From Chitinophagaceae bacterium (GTDB lineage Bacteria; Bacteroidota; Bacteroidia; Chitinophagales; Chitinophagaceae): 64,000 nucleotides of DNA. The stretch covers positions 41,604 to 105,603 of the forward strand of contig JAIXOJ010000005.1 in NCBI GenBank assembly GCA_027486835.1, read 5' to 3'. The translations under genes and the position numbers were made by a program. Positions 1 through 8,825 of this stretch are shown piece by piece. Within the stretch, counting starts at the first letter, position 1. Every line of letters starts with the position of its first letter. The notes under the pieces are model-generated. The model was not told the origin of the DNA. It did no database searches and saw only the letters and a program-made list of their open reading frames with translations.

Positions 1-1411
1 TTCCTTGGTAAACCGCATACGCATCATTGGCTTTATAACCTACTTTATACACTTGCAATTCATATTTCCCTGCGGGAATATTGGCTACATCAAGATGTAC
101 TTTTCCGATTGTCTTGGCTGGTAAATCTCTTTTGAACAACAAATCGTTTTTGATAGAATCGTTTTTATTTAGTACCGTGATATTCCAAAACAAGAGTTGT
201 AAATTACCGTTTTTGTCCCTGCAAGCCCATGAAGCCGAATCGGAATTAGCAAGTTCTGTTTCGCCCAATTCACTCAAAAATTTATAGGCATGATAAGATG
301 GTTTTTTGATGGATTGATAATTCAACAAACCAAACCCGCCATGAAAAGGGGTTGTTCGGGGGCCAGGTTCTTCAAAAATGTCTGTGAAAGTCCAGTACGA
401 CATAGAGTTGGCCACTTTTTCTGTACCCTTTATTTTATCTAAAATGAAAGATGCCGATTGGTAAGAATCATGTACGGGATCAAAAGGAGATGGCGATGTG
501 CTCCATTCGGTGTAATGCAATTCTAGATTTTTTAAAGACGAATTTTCAATTTTTTTTCTAGAGGCTGTTACATCTTTTGTGATGGATTTACGGTCGCGGG
601 ACAAGATTTTTCCTTTTTTCCCGTCTTCATCCAACACCACTCCATTAATGGTGGCATAAGTATGTGTAGAAATAAAATCAATAGGCGTATGGTTGTTCAC
701 GCAATAATTGATGGTTTCTGTTACCCAACCATTGCCCGCAGTGGCGGGGCCACCCACCCGATATTCTTGGGAAACACTCTTTATTGCTCTCGCAGAATAA
801 TCATAGATTTTTAAATAATCTTCCTGAGTGCCCGTGAAAAAACTTTTATGGTTCGGTTCGTTCCACACTTCAAAATACCAAGTTTTCACTTCTTCTTTAC
901 CATAGCGTTCTGTAAAATGCTGGGTAAGTGCCTTCACTAAATCTGCCCATTTATCGTAAGATTTTGGGGGTGTTACATTTCCTTTCCACCAGAAAACGGT
1001 GTTATCGCCCGATGCCAAGGCTTTGGGCATGAAGGAAAGTTCTACAAAGGGTTTCACGTTGATGCTGAGCATAAAATCGAACAAGGCATCTATGTATTGC
1101 CAATTGTAAATGGGGTTTCCGTTTTTATCCTCGAAATAAACGCCCATATCATCGTGCAGTAATCCATGAAAACGCAGGTATTTAAACCCGATTTCTTTTT
1201 TCACCAGTTTCAATTGTTCTTGCCAATCGGCACGAAGCCCTTCGTTTGCCCTGCCTGCGCCTACGCATTCCTGCCAAACTTTTACAGTAGCGCCTTTTTC
1301 TTTAGCTACATCTAACTGTATGGTACGAACGGAGGCAGTTTCCGATTGTGCAAATGTTGTGGCACACCACAAGGAACTTAATAAGAGGAAGGAAGTGAAT
1401 TTCTTTTTCAA
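1..1411 (-). CDS. GH39-family glycoside hydrolase (3' end outside window)
   Basis: Translating the minus strand from a TTG codon at 1411 gives a signal peptide (MKKKFTSFLLLSSLWCATTF then AQ) followed by a TIM-barrel protein. The WNEPN motif, with Glu as probable acid/base, the LRFHG segment and the later HYTEWS segment (probable nucleophile Glu) are typical of GH39 beta-xylosidase/alpha-L-iduronidase enzymes. An in-frame TAA at 1424-1426 lies just upstream and there is no ATG between, so TTG is the best start. About 470 residues are present and the reading frame is open at position 1, so the C-terminus is missing. It is probably exported to the periplasm or surface. It is separated from the main PUL by two unrelated genes and a repeat region, so it may belong to a neighbouring PUL segment. 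Exact substrate is not decidable from sequence. Confidence 0.8.
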   Translation of the reverse strand, partial: MKKKFTSFLLLSSLWCATTFAQSETASVRTIQLDVAKEKGATVKVWQECVGAGRANEGLRADWQEQLKLVKKEIGFKYLRFHGLLHDDMGVYFEDKNGNPIYNWQYIDALFDFMLSINVKPFVELSFMPKALASGDNTVFWWKGNVTPPKSYDKWADLVKALTQHFTERYGKEEVKTWYFEVWNEPNHKSFFTGTQEDYLKIYDYSARAIKSVSQEYRVGGPATAGNGWVTETINYCVNNHTPIDFISTHTYATINGVVLDEDGKKGKILSRDRKSITKDVTASRKKIENSSLKNLELHYTEWSTSPSPFDPVHDSYQSASFILDKIKGTEKVANSMSYWTFTDIFEEPGPRTTPFHGGFGLLNYQSIKKPSYHAYKFLSELGETELANSDSASWACRDKNGNLQLLFWNITVLNKNDSIKNDLLFKRDLPAKTIGKVHLDVANIPAGKYELQVYKVGYKANDAYAVYQG

Positions 1412-1583
1412 GATTGAATAATTTTAATTAGGAAAATAAATATTTGATAGAGCGATAGGTTGTTGCAAAGTATGCAAACGTAATACATGAACCCTTTTGC
1501 GCAATCGTACTAGCTAAAACTTGCTTTTGGGGTGATTTGATGCAATACTTTCTAAAAGTTTAAATTTTATAGGATTATATGAA

Positions 1584-2039
1584 TTAAAATGAACTCGATT
1601 GACTTTTTAGACCTGAATGAAATTTTTGTTTTAATACCTTAATTGCTAAAATGATTGAAATAGATATAAATGGAATTCCAGAAATAAAGCCTATAAGAGA
1701 TGCATTATCGCTAAAAGCATTATGAATAAGATAAAAAAAGCTTACCCATAAAAATAGTAGCCCAATGATTTTCGTCCAAATACAAATCTTAACTTTTGAT
1801 GCTAAAACTGATATTAAAAGTGCTATATGTCCGATTAAAGCAAACAAAGAAATTGCAGATAGTGATTTATCATAAGAAGCAGAAAAAGAAAGTGAAAAGT
1901 CTTCAGTTCCAATATCAAACTTGTTAAACAAGCCAATTATTTCGAGCAAACCTATACAACCAATGCCATGTCCTGCACCAACAATTATAAAACAGTTGAG
2001 AATAATAGTCCAAATTGTTAATCGTTGTAATTTTTCCAT
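1584..2039 (-). CDS. Hypothetical four-helix membrane protein
   Basis: This 151-residue protein is not recognised. It contains about four hydrophobic segments (around residues 7-33, 60-82, 86-107 and 113-133), separated by short loops, and ends in a Lys/Ser-rich tail. It is therefore most likely a small integral inner-membrane protein. It lies alone between the GH39 gene and a repeat-filled intergenic region, in the same direction as the PUL genes but about 170 bp from the GH39 start, with no sign of operon linkage. Function unknown. Confidence 0.6.
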   Translation of the reverse strand: MEKLQRLTIWTIILNCFIIVGAGHGIGCIGLLEIIGLFNKFDIGTEDFSLSFSASYDKSLSAISLFALIGHIALLISVLASKVKICIWTKIIGLLFLWVSFFYLIHNAFSDNASLIGFISGIPFISISIILAIKVLKQKFHSGLKSQSSSF

Positions 2040-2123
2040 TCAATGTCATTTTATTTAAGTTGAAAGGATTGCAATCTAACCCTTTGGTATTGCCTTTCTA
2101 ACTCCCGATTAATCGACTTTTTT

Positions 2124-2154
2124 GACCTGACAGGTTTTGAAAACCTGTCAGGTC
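2124..2154. repeat. Perfect 31-bp palindrome (15-nt arms)
   Basis: Arms GACCTGACAGGTTTT and AAAACCTGTCAGGTC flank a single G, a perfect inverted repeat. It resembles dispersed palindromes common in Bacteroidota intergenic DNA and has a relative with compensatory changes at 37640-37672. It could act as a bidirectional terminator or REP-like element; there is no good U-tract on the minus strand. Confidence 0.75.
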
Positions 2155-2196
2155 TTTAGCACCCCATCCGCAAACGTAAATCGGACTTGATTGGCT

Positions 2197-2425
2197 TTAA
2201 CCGAGAACTCTGTCAGCTTCAAGTAACCTGCATGGCGTTAACCGAGAACTCGGTCAGCTCCAAGTAGCCTGCATGACGTTAACCGAGAACTCGGTCGGCT
2301 CCAAGTAGCCTGCATGGCGTTAACCGAGAACTCTGTCAGCTTCAAGTAGCCTGCATGGCGTTTACCGAGAACTCGGTCGGCTCCAAGTAGCTTGCATGGC
2401 TTTGACCGAGAACTCGGTCAATATT
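2197..2425. repeat. 41-bp tandem repeat, six copies (last partial)
   Basis: The core ACCGAGAACTC starts at 2200, 2241, 2282, 2323, 2364 and 2405, an exact 41-bp period. Each unit runs ACCGAGAACTCGGT, then CAGCTCCAAGTAGCCTGCAT, then GGCGTTA. The core is an ACCGAG/CTCGGT inverted repeat with a two-base spacer. Copies 1 and 4 share the variant CTCTGTCAGCTTCAAG, suggesting duplication of a three-unit block. 41 is not a multiple of three, so this is a non-coding minisatellite. Confidence 0.9.
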
Positions 2426-2502
2426 TTTCTTGATAGTAATTCTATGTTTAACTAACAGTTTTGGGCTTTATAAAAATTTTGCTTCACAATGATACCCAAT
2501 CA

Positions 2503-2538
2503 AAAACCCGTCAGATTTTTTTTAACCTGACGGGTTTT
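2503..2538. terminator. Inverted repeat, probable terminator
   Basis: AAAACCCGTCAG pairs perfectly with CTGACGGGTTTT around an A/T-rich loop. On the minus strand the right arm ends in a short T run. It lies about 165 bp downstream of the stop codon of the 2703-3377 gene, so it is a plausible terminator for that gene. Its arm sequence is related to the GACCTGACAGG palindromes. Confidence 0.5.
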
Positions 2539-2702
2539 GTGCAATATATAATTATACCTATGAGGAATTAATGAAGGTTTTGAAACTTTATTGAGGTTGA
2601 AATAAGCTAGAACAGCAAACATTTGTTGCCGCTTCATCTCCTATTTAAAGATTTATTTCCCTCTACTGTTGTATTTATCTTGAAAATATTTTCTACCTGC
2701 AT

Positions 2703-3377
2703 TTACAACGGATAACAATTGAAGAACGTATCCAAGTTAGGGTTCTTTTTGTTTTTTGCCATTGCTAAAATATATTCAACAGTGTCATTATATACAATTA
2801 CCAATTCCTTCTTTGCCACCTTCATGTCAAATGCAGGTTGCTTCAGTTCATCGGCAACTCTATTGGTAAACAATGCCTTGAAATCCTCATTAGCTACTTG
2901 AATTTTGGTTACATATTTTGCAAAACCCAACTTAGTTATATGCGCTTTGAACTTTGAATCAGCAAGCTTATCAAGAATAGAATCAAGCGCAGCAGATTCT
3001 GCTTCAAAATTTTTCCTCGGAACATTCCCAAAAGGATCAAGCATGTTTAAAATACTTGTTGCCGCATCTACTTCCTCCGGATCATCAGAATCCTGAGCCA
3101 ATTCAAGGGCTTTCACAAAAGTAGAATAGGCTTTATCCCTTACTTTATCTCTTGCTACTACCTTAACGGTAAAGTCGTTCGCACCTCCTTTACCCAAACC
3201 ATTTTGAAAAGTTGTGCCTTTTGTGTTTAATTCAGACAAATAATCATTCAAGCCAGGATCGGTCATTTTGGCTTTGTCGATATTTTTATCAATATCATCT
3301 TTCAAACGGCCTGGCAATTCAGCCAATTCATCGTAATTCAAATTTGTTACATCTAAACGAGATAATGAAAGCGCCAT
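2703..3377 (-). CDS. Hypothetical protein, possibly DUF6261 family
   Basis: This 224-residue protein has no signal peptide, no membrane segment and no cysteine except one near the C-terminus. It begins MALSLSRLDVTNLNYDEL and looks almost entirely helical, with repeated Asp/Leu/Lys-rich heptads. The size, the opening and the helical character recall the DUF6261 family seen in multiple copies in Bacteroidota, but this assignment is from memory and weak. It stands alone with about 180 bp to the upstream lyase-family gene and is followed by a hairpin at 2503-2538. Function unknown; nothing in it suggests carbohydrate activity. Confidence 0.6.
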   Translation of the reverse strand: MALSLSRLDVTNLNYDELAELPGRLKDDIDKNIDKAKMTDPGLNDYLSELNTKGTTFQNGLGKGGANDFTVKVVARDKVRDKAYSTFVKALELAQDSDDPEEVDAATSILNMLDPFGNVPRKNFEAESAALDSILDKLADSKFKAHITKLGFAKYVTKIQVANEDFKALFTNRVADELKQPAFDMKVAKKELVIVYNDTVEYILAMAKNKKNPNLDTFFNCYPL

Positions 3378-3559
3378 ACAATTAGTTTGTAATAATTAAT
3401 AAAATTTAGTTCAGCGCAAATATAAAAGACAGATTGAAAACCGATACAAAATGGTAAGTATTTGACGAAAAAATTTTTGTCTATGCGATATTGGGTATTA
3501 GTAGAGGATAATTTTTGAAAAACCAATCCCCCTCCCCATCGAATCCTGAAGAATCCAAC

Positions 3560-4654
3560 CTAATATCCACCCAGCAAACTAGGCATCAACGTAGGGAATG
3601 TCCATGCGAAATGGTGGCGGGAATAGATAATGGGAGTATATTTTTTGGCGTATTCCTTCATGGGGGCATCTTGATAAATATCGCCCATGGCCTCAAATAA
3701 ATTGGCGGGCCATCCTGCTAGGTTTCCTTTGGTGGCGGGTGGGTGTGGGTGCGGGAAATGAGGCCAACTGTCGGGGCTTTTAGAATAGGTCAACAAATAA
3801 TCCAAGGCTTTTTTCAGGCTTGCATGTTGTATTTCTTCGTGAAACAAATCCTCTCCCGTGGCATTATAAATCACCCACGCCGAGGCGGTGATGGGTGCCA
3901 AAGAAAAATAAGTGTACCAAATGCCATTATCGCCTCGTTTGGTTTCTTCAGGCATCGAACCATCGGCAGCAATTTTCAAAGCAATGTCCGATTTTATCAA
4001 CTGAATGTTGGTGTTCAATTCCGCCGTATCGCCAACAAAAACCGATGATAAAAGAGAAGCATACCGTCCCCAATCTGCCCAATTGTTTTTGCGGTTGCGT
4101 ATCTCCAAAGCCGACTTGTCATACACGTTTTTCACCCATTCCTTAAACTGTAATTGGTCTTTTTTGCCCCACAATGATTCCTGCTGCATCAGAATGGCGG
4201 CATTCAGCAACCCTGCACCCGAATAGGCCATTACCAATGACCCGTCGTTGTTGGAATATTTTTTATTGATGCTGCCCCAGGCATTCAGCAACTCACAAGC
4301 TTTCTTGCCATAAACCGACTTGCCGCTCAATCGAAATGCCAAAGCACAACAATAGGCGTTGAAAGCATCAATTTGTAGCGATTGCGAATTTTTCTTGTGT
4401 AGGGTTGAGTCAATGTACCTGCCCGGCACATTAAAATCGTTCAAAGCATTGTTCGGCTTCAACAAAGCACTATCCGCCATTTCCAACAATTGTTGATAGG
4501 CGGCCAAGTATGTTTTGTTCCCACTTTTTATTTCGGCTTTTACTTTTTTTATCTGTGCGAGCGGGTGCATCCCCTGCCCTACCACCTGCGTTGTGGCTAT
4601 CACGCAAATAACAATGATTCCAACAATTCTATTATTCAAAAACGGCTTTCCCAT
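3560..4654 (-). CDS. Alginate-lyase-superfamily polysaccharide lyase (PF05426-like)
   Basis: The 364-residue product has an N-terminal signal peptide ending near VVGQ and an all-helical (alpha/alpha) toroid domain. Segments such as NNWADWGRYASLL (about 195-207), the ALAFRLSGKS segment and PEETKRGDNGIWYT (about 238-251) are typical of the alginate_lyase superfamily, which includes PL5 and probably glucuronan lyases such as PL38. The expected reaction is beta-elimination at uronic acids in the periplasm. It is the last gene of the large minus-strand PUL, about 102 bp below the GH3 gene, and fits a substrate containing uronic acid. The exact PL family and polymer cannot be fixed by eye; acting on alginate itself is not implied. 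Confidence 0.75.
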   Translation of the reverse strand: MGKPFLNNRIVGIIVICVIATTQVVGQGMHPLAQIKKVKAEIKSGNKTYLAAYQQLLEMADSALLKPNNALNDFNVPGRYIDSTLHKKNSQSLQIDAFNAYCCALAFRLSGKSVYGKKACELLNAWGSINKKYSNNDGSLVMAYSGAGLLNAAILMQQESLWGKKDQLQFKEWVKNVYDKSALEIRNRKNNWADWGRYASLLSSVFVGDTAELNTNIQLIKSDIALKIAADGSMPEETKRGDNGIWYTYFSLAPITASAWVIYNATGEDLFHEEIQHASLKKALDYLLTYSKSPDSWPHFPHPHPPATKGNLAGWPANLFEAMGDIYQDAPMKEYAKKYTPIIYSRHHFAWTFPTLMPSLLGGY

Positions 4655-4756
4655 ATTTATCTACTTCCTTTCAATAAAAGGAGTCTATCAACAATAAGTT
4701 TTAAAAAAAGTCAACCCAAAAATAGGATTCAATAATTTTCACCTACTTTTTGGTAA

Positions 4757-7054
4757 CTATCTGATACTAATTTTTTTTGTCACACCTTCTAAACAATTAG
4801 TACCTACAAACAAGTCGAATTCGCCTAAACCATTTTCGGGTTGAAGTTTTTCATTCAAAAAAGAAAAATCTTCAGGATGAAGAGTAAATTCAACCTTTTT
4901 TGATTCGCCCTTTGGAATAAAAACACGTTGAAAAGCCTTCAATTGATGAGTTGATTGAGCAATCCTACAGCCTAGAGGAGAGAGATAAACTTGAACTATC
5001 TCATAGCCGTCCATTTTGCCTTTGTTTGAAATGTTTATAGATAAATGTACGTCTTCATTTGTATGGAATTCATACTTCTTTAGTTCAATGCTATCGTATT
5101 TATAATCTGTATAGGAAAGTCCATAACCAAAGGGGAACAATGGATAATATCTACCAACTCCATTTAGGTTCTGAGCAGTTTTCGAAATCTCAGGATATTC
5201 TACAATTGAACCCTCTCGACCATAAGGACGGTGTTGCAAATACATTGGAACCTGACCAATATCTCTTGGAAATGTAATGGTTAATTTACCAGATGGGTTT
5301 ATATTACCAGCTAATATTTCAGCCAAAGCATTGCCACCCTCTTCACCCCCAAAAAACATTTGAACGATACCATCAACCCTGTTGATCCAATTTTTCATTG
5401 TTACAGGCCTACCATCTATTAAAACAACTATTACTGGCTTTCCAAGTGCTGAAATTGCATTTATCAAATCTTCTTGAACACCCATCAGGTTCAAATCAAC
5501 CCTATCCTGTGTTTCACCACCTGTTATACCATAAGCACCACCTACAACCAAAACACATACATCTGACTTTTTTGCAACTGTGATAGCTTCCGAAAAACCA
5601 CTTTTATCATCACCGGTTAAGTTGCACCCCTTTGAATAAGTGATGTTTGAAGTTTTTCCCAATAGCTGTTTAATGCTTTGTAATGGGGTATTGCCTTTGA
5701 CCCCTTTAGCAGAATATCCCCCAAGTTGTAGTATATCTGCATTCGGCCCTATAACGGCTATGTTTTTAGCCGTGATTGGTAATACATGGTGGCTGTTTTT
5801 TAATAACACTATACTTTCCTCGGCAGCTTTCAATGCAAGCTTTCTAAATGCATCCTTCATCTTGAAGGAATTTGCAGTGTCAACGAATGGATGGTCGAAG
5901 AGACCAAAGTCAAATTTCATCCTAAGGACCGGCTTAACGTTTTCGTCTATAGACGTCTCATTAATTTTTCCTTCTTTTATCAATTGAACCAAATTGACAA
6001 AACATTTCAACCTTGGTAATTCCACATCCATCCCAGCAGATGAACAATTGATGGCCGCTTCGTTGTTGTCCTTAGCTGTATGATGGTATATAACATTACC
6101 AACAACGCCACTCCAATCAGAAACCACAAAACCCTTGAAGCCCCATTCTTTTCTCAACAGAGCTTTCAAAAGCCAAGGATTGGCACTGCATGGCACACCA
6201 TCCAATTCATTGTAAGCAGCCATGATTGATCCTGCCCTTGCCTCTGTAATAGCTGCTTTGTAGGGAACGAGGTGTACCTCTTTTAATTCGCGCTCACTTA
6301 ATGCAATGTTTCCAGCATCCCTTCCCCCATCTGCAACGAAGTTTGCCAGGAAATGCTTTGGCGTACATACTACGTTGTTCTGTTGCACACCCTTAATGTA
6401 TTCTACCCCAAAACGTGAAGCAAGAAAAGGGTCTTCCCCATAAGTTTCTTCTACACGACCGTGGCGGGGGTCTCTTGCCAAATCCAAAACTGGTGAAAGC
6501 ACTTGCCTAACCCCTCTATTAAAGGTTTCTTTAACTATTGCATCAGCTATTTCTCCCATCAATTGCAGATCCCAAGTACAGGATAATGCAATTGATTGCG
6601 GGAAACTAGTAGAGCCTTTTCCCTTACATCCATGCAAGGCTTCGTCGTTAATAATGGTAGGTATCCCTAAACGGGTTTCTTTGATTGCAATTTGCTGTAT
6701 TTCATTGGTAGTCTTTGCTGCATCTTCAGCAAACATATCAGTGGTTGGCATACTAATGTGGCCAATTCCATGCTGAGACATTTGTTTACGAATAAATTCT
6801 TTGGAATATTTTCCACTTGTTATAAATACTTCATCTCCTTCTCCAAATCTAGCTGCGCAAAGTTGGTACACCTTCTCCTCCACAGTCATTCGCTCAAGTA
6901 AATCTTTTACACGCTCTTCCGTTGGAAGGCTTGCATTTTTATAGGCAGGTTCAGGTGCTTTTTGCGTTACAATTTTTCTTGCTTGTGAAAACGACAAATT
7001 GCAAACAAAGAAAATAATAAAAAAAACAGAGTAACACTTAATTTTTAAATCCAT
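4757..7054 (-). CDS. GH3 beta-glycosidase
   Basis: This is a full-length GH3 enzyme of about 765 residues. The N-terminal TIM-barrel carries the KHFLAN motif and VVSDWSGV with the nucleophile Asp near residue 313. It is followed by the alpha/beta sandwich (VLLKNS, AVIGPNAD, VVLIDGRPV) and a C-terminal fibronectin-III-like domain ending FDLFVGTN. The start at 7054 (MDLKIKCYS) gives the best signal peptide, cleaved near FSQA; ATGs at 7063 and 7087 are alternatives. It probably removes beta-linked glucosyl, xylosyl or related residues from oligosaccharides in the periplasm. A 188-bp gap separates it from the upstream beta-helix gene, so it could have its own promoter. Sugar specificity cannot be read from sequence. 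Confidence 0.92.
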   Translation of the reverse strand: MDLKIKCYSVFFIIFFVCNLSFSQARKIVTQKAPEPAYKNASLPTEERVKDLLERMTVEEKVYQLCAARFGEGDEVFITSGKYSKEFIRKQMSQHGIGHISMPTTDMFAEDAAKTTNEIQQIAIKETRLGIPTIINDEALHGCKGKGSTSFPQSIALSCTWDLQLMGEIADAIVKETFNRGVRQVLSPVLDLARDPRHGRVEETYGEDPFLASRFGVEYIKGVQQNNVVCTPKHFLANFVADGGRDAGNIALSERELKEVHLVPYKAAITEARAGSIMAAYNELDGVPCSANPWLLKALLRKEWGFKGFVVSDWSGVVGNVIYHHTAKDNNEAAINCSSAGMDVELPRLKCFVNLVQLIKEGKINETSIDENVKPVLRMKFDFGLFDHPFVDTANSFKMKDAFRKLALKAAEESIVLLKNSHHVLPITAKNIAVIGPNADILQLGGYSAKGVKGNTPLQSIKQLLGKTSNITYSKGCNLTGDDKSGFSEAITVAKKSDVCVLVVGGAYGITGGETQDRVDLNLMGVQEDLINAISALGKPVIVVLIDGRPVTMKNWINRVDGIVQMFFGGEEGGNALAEILAGNINPSGKLTITFPRDIGQVPMYLQHRPYGREGSIVEYPEISKTAQNLNGVGRYYPLFPFGYGLSYTDYKYDSIELKKYEFHTNEDVHLSINISNKGKMDGYEIVQVYLSPLGCRIAQSTHQLKAFQRVFIPKGESKKVEFTLHPEDFSFLNEKLQPENGLGEFDLFVGTNCLEGVTKKISIR

Positions 7055-7242
7055 ATTATCCATAATTAATTTTAAAATCGAAACCATTTTACATTATAAA
7101 GAATACAAAAAACCAGATTCAATATTTTCCAAATCAGCTAATAAAAAGGAATAAAATACATACTAATTCCATTATCCCATATGGATGTAAAACATTAAAG
7201 CATTCATAGCCAACTTAAAAAATGTTTAAAAGGGATGGAAAA

Positions 7243-8790
7243 TCATTTTTTTCCCAACCATGCAGGCAATTTTCCTAAGCGCAATTTCAATTGTGCTTCA
7301 TACAAGGATGTAGGCTGAACTGTTTTTCCGTTAGATTCCTCATATTGTAATTGTTCGGGAATAAAAGTGGTGCCGCCCGTAAACCCTACGATGATGGGGG
7401 CCGGTATCCGCCAAAATTTTTTCTTTGATGGCCAAAAATCAAATGGGGTGAATGGGGCATTGGTCTGGTGGTAATTCCATAAAACCAAGTTACCTAAGTG
7501 GTTGGGGAGGTTTTCGTGTGCACCGCCTGCATGATTGTCATAAAAACCACCACTAACACCATCCAACAAGGTATTTCTTGGTTGTGAAGAATGCGATTCA
7601 AAGCAGGTGCTTGGAGGATAGAAAGCTTTGTAAACGACCGTGTTCATACTTGGACCAGCCACCCCAACGGAATGCCACTCCCCTGCAGAATCGGTGATAT
7701 TTGCGAGTAAAATATTGGTGCCTCCATTGTTGCTGATGGCTTCATGGCCCGGATTGCCAGAAACCAAACAATTCAACACAGTAATATTGGCTCCTTCGCT
7801 GATGGTCATACCAGAATTCATGTCCGAAAACCTGCATTGATTCACCCATCCGTTTACCACACAGCTCCATTTCCATAAGGTGAATCCGCTATCGTCTTTC
7901 CATGAACGATGGTGTATGAACTTGTCGTGCCAATTGCCTACAAAAGCGATGTTTTCCAGCCCAATCTCTTCAATATGGGCAAACTTGAATACGGTAACGG
8001 GGTATTTGGCATCAATGGCAAAAGGGATGGGCGCAAACAATTGGAGGTGGTTATTGGAAACATTTTTCACTTGGAACACCATTTTGATGAACACGCCATC
8101 TTTAACCAAAGAAGTCCAAGTAGGGTCAGCTTCGTGGTTGCCCATTTCGGCTTGCACCAAGGCAGGGTCATTGTTTTTCATCCGCAACTGTATCCAATCG
8201 CCGGGCTGAATATCCGGTGTATTGTCCATATACAATTGGTCAGCACCCTTTTCTAAACCGTCTTTCACATGCCCTATTTGGGTAGATTTTTCATTGGATT
8301 TGGTGGTGAACAAAGAAGGGGTTGACCACATTTTGGTACTGTCCCTCGGTGGCAACATATTCTTCATAAACAACTCCGTACCGCCTTGTCCACTGCCACT
8401 GCCCCTGAGTACGATGTTCGAGGAGGAGATAACAATTTGCTCTTTGTCGTCATTGTCTTCGTTCACCAAAAACCTGCCCTTGGGAAATAATACAATCCCG
8501 CCCCCTTTTTTAGAAGCCGCATCAATGGCTTTTTGGATGGCTTTTTTATCGGACAAATCATCATTGGGAATTGCACCATAATCCAACACATTGAACACCT
8601 TCAAGTGCTTGCAATCGGGAATGGCTTTTTCGCCATAATGGTAGCCTACGTAGGAAAAATTGGGGAGAACAGCGGTAGTCGGGTTCTTTTGGTAATCTAA
8701 ATATATGGCAGCCGTTTGTTGACCATACAATCCACTATTCAACAGAAAACAACCCACTACCACTGACAATATTTTGCTTGAAACCTTCAT
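7243..8790 (-). CDS. Right-handed beta-helix protein, pectate_lyase_3/DUF4955-like; possible PL29-type lyase
   Basis: The 515-residue protein has a signal peptide (cleaved after GLYGQ). It then has a segment typical of pectate_lyase_3 beta-helix enzymes: VLDYGAIPNDD followed by AIQKAIDAASKKGGGIVLFP near residues 68-105. Parallel beta-helix coils follow (GLENIAFVGNW, VVNGWVNQCRFSDMNSG, ANITVLNCLVSGNPGHEAIS). The C-terminal 140 residues form a separate part that may correspond to DUF4955. Proteins of this build are found in glycosaminoglycan-type PULs, and PL29 chondroitin/hyaluronan lyases are also beta-helices, so a lyase role is an attractive inference rather than a demonstrated match. It sits 35 bp below the GH95 gene, clearly in the same operon. 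Confidence 0.7.
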   Translation of the reverse strand: MKVSSKILSVVVGCFLLNSGLYGQQTAAIYLDYQKNPTTAVLPNFSYVGYHYGEKAIPDCKHLKVFNVLDYGAIPNDDLSDKKAIQKAIDAASKKGGGIVLFPKGRFLVNEDNDDKEQIVISSSNIVLRGSGSGQGGTELFMKNMLPPRDSTKMWSTPSLFTTKSNEKSTQIGHVKDGLEKGADQLYMDNTPDIQPGDWIQLRMKNNDPALVQAEMGNHEADPTWTSLVKDGVFIKMVFQVKNVSNNHLQLFAPIPFAIDAKYPVTVFKFAHIEEIGLENIAFVGNWHDKFIHHRSWKDDSGFTLWKWSCVVNGWVNQCRFSDMNSGMTISEGANITVLNCLVSGNPGHEAISNNGGTNILLANITDSAGEWHSVGVAGPSMNTVVYKAFYPPSTCFESHSSQPRNTLLDGVSGGFYDNHAGGAHENLPNHLGNLVLWNYHQTNAPFTPFDFWPSKKKFWRIPAPIIVGFTGGTTFIPEQLQYEESNGKTVQPTSLYEAQLKLRLGKLPAWLGKK

Positions 8791-8825
8791 TATTCCTACG
8801 ATTTATTGAAACTTTTATGAAATAA

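Noticed and set aside
2197..2425. Possible CRISPR array
   Set aside because: The whole 41-bp unit is repeated; there are no variable spacers and no cas genes in the window.
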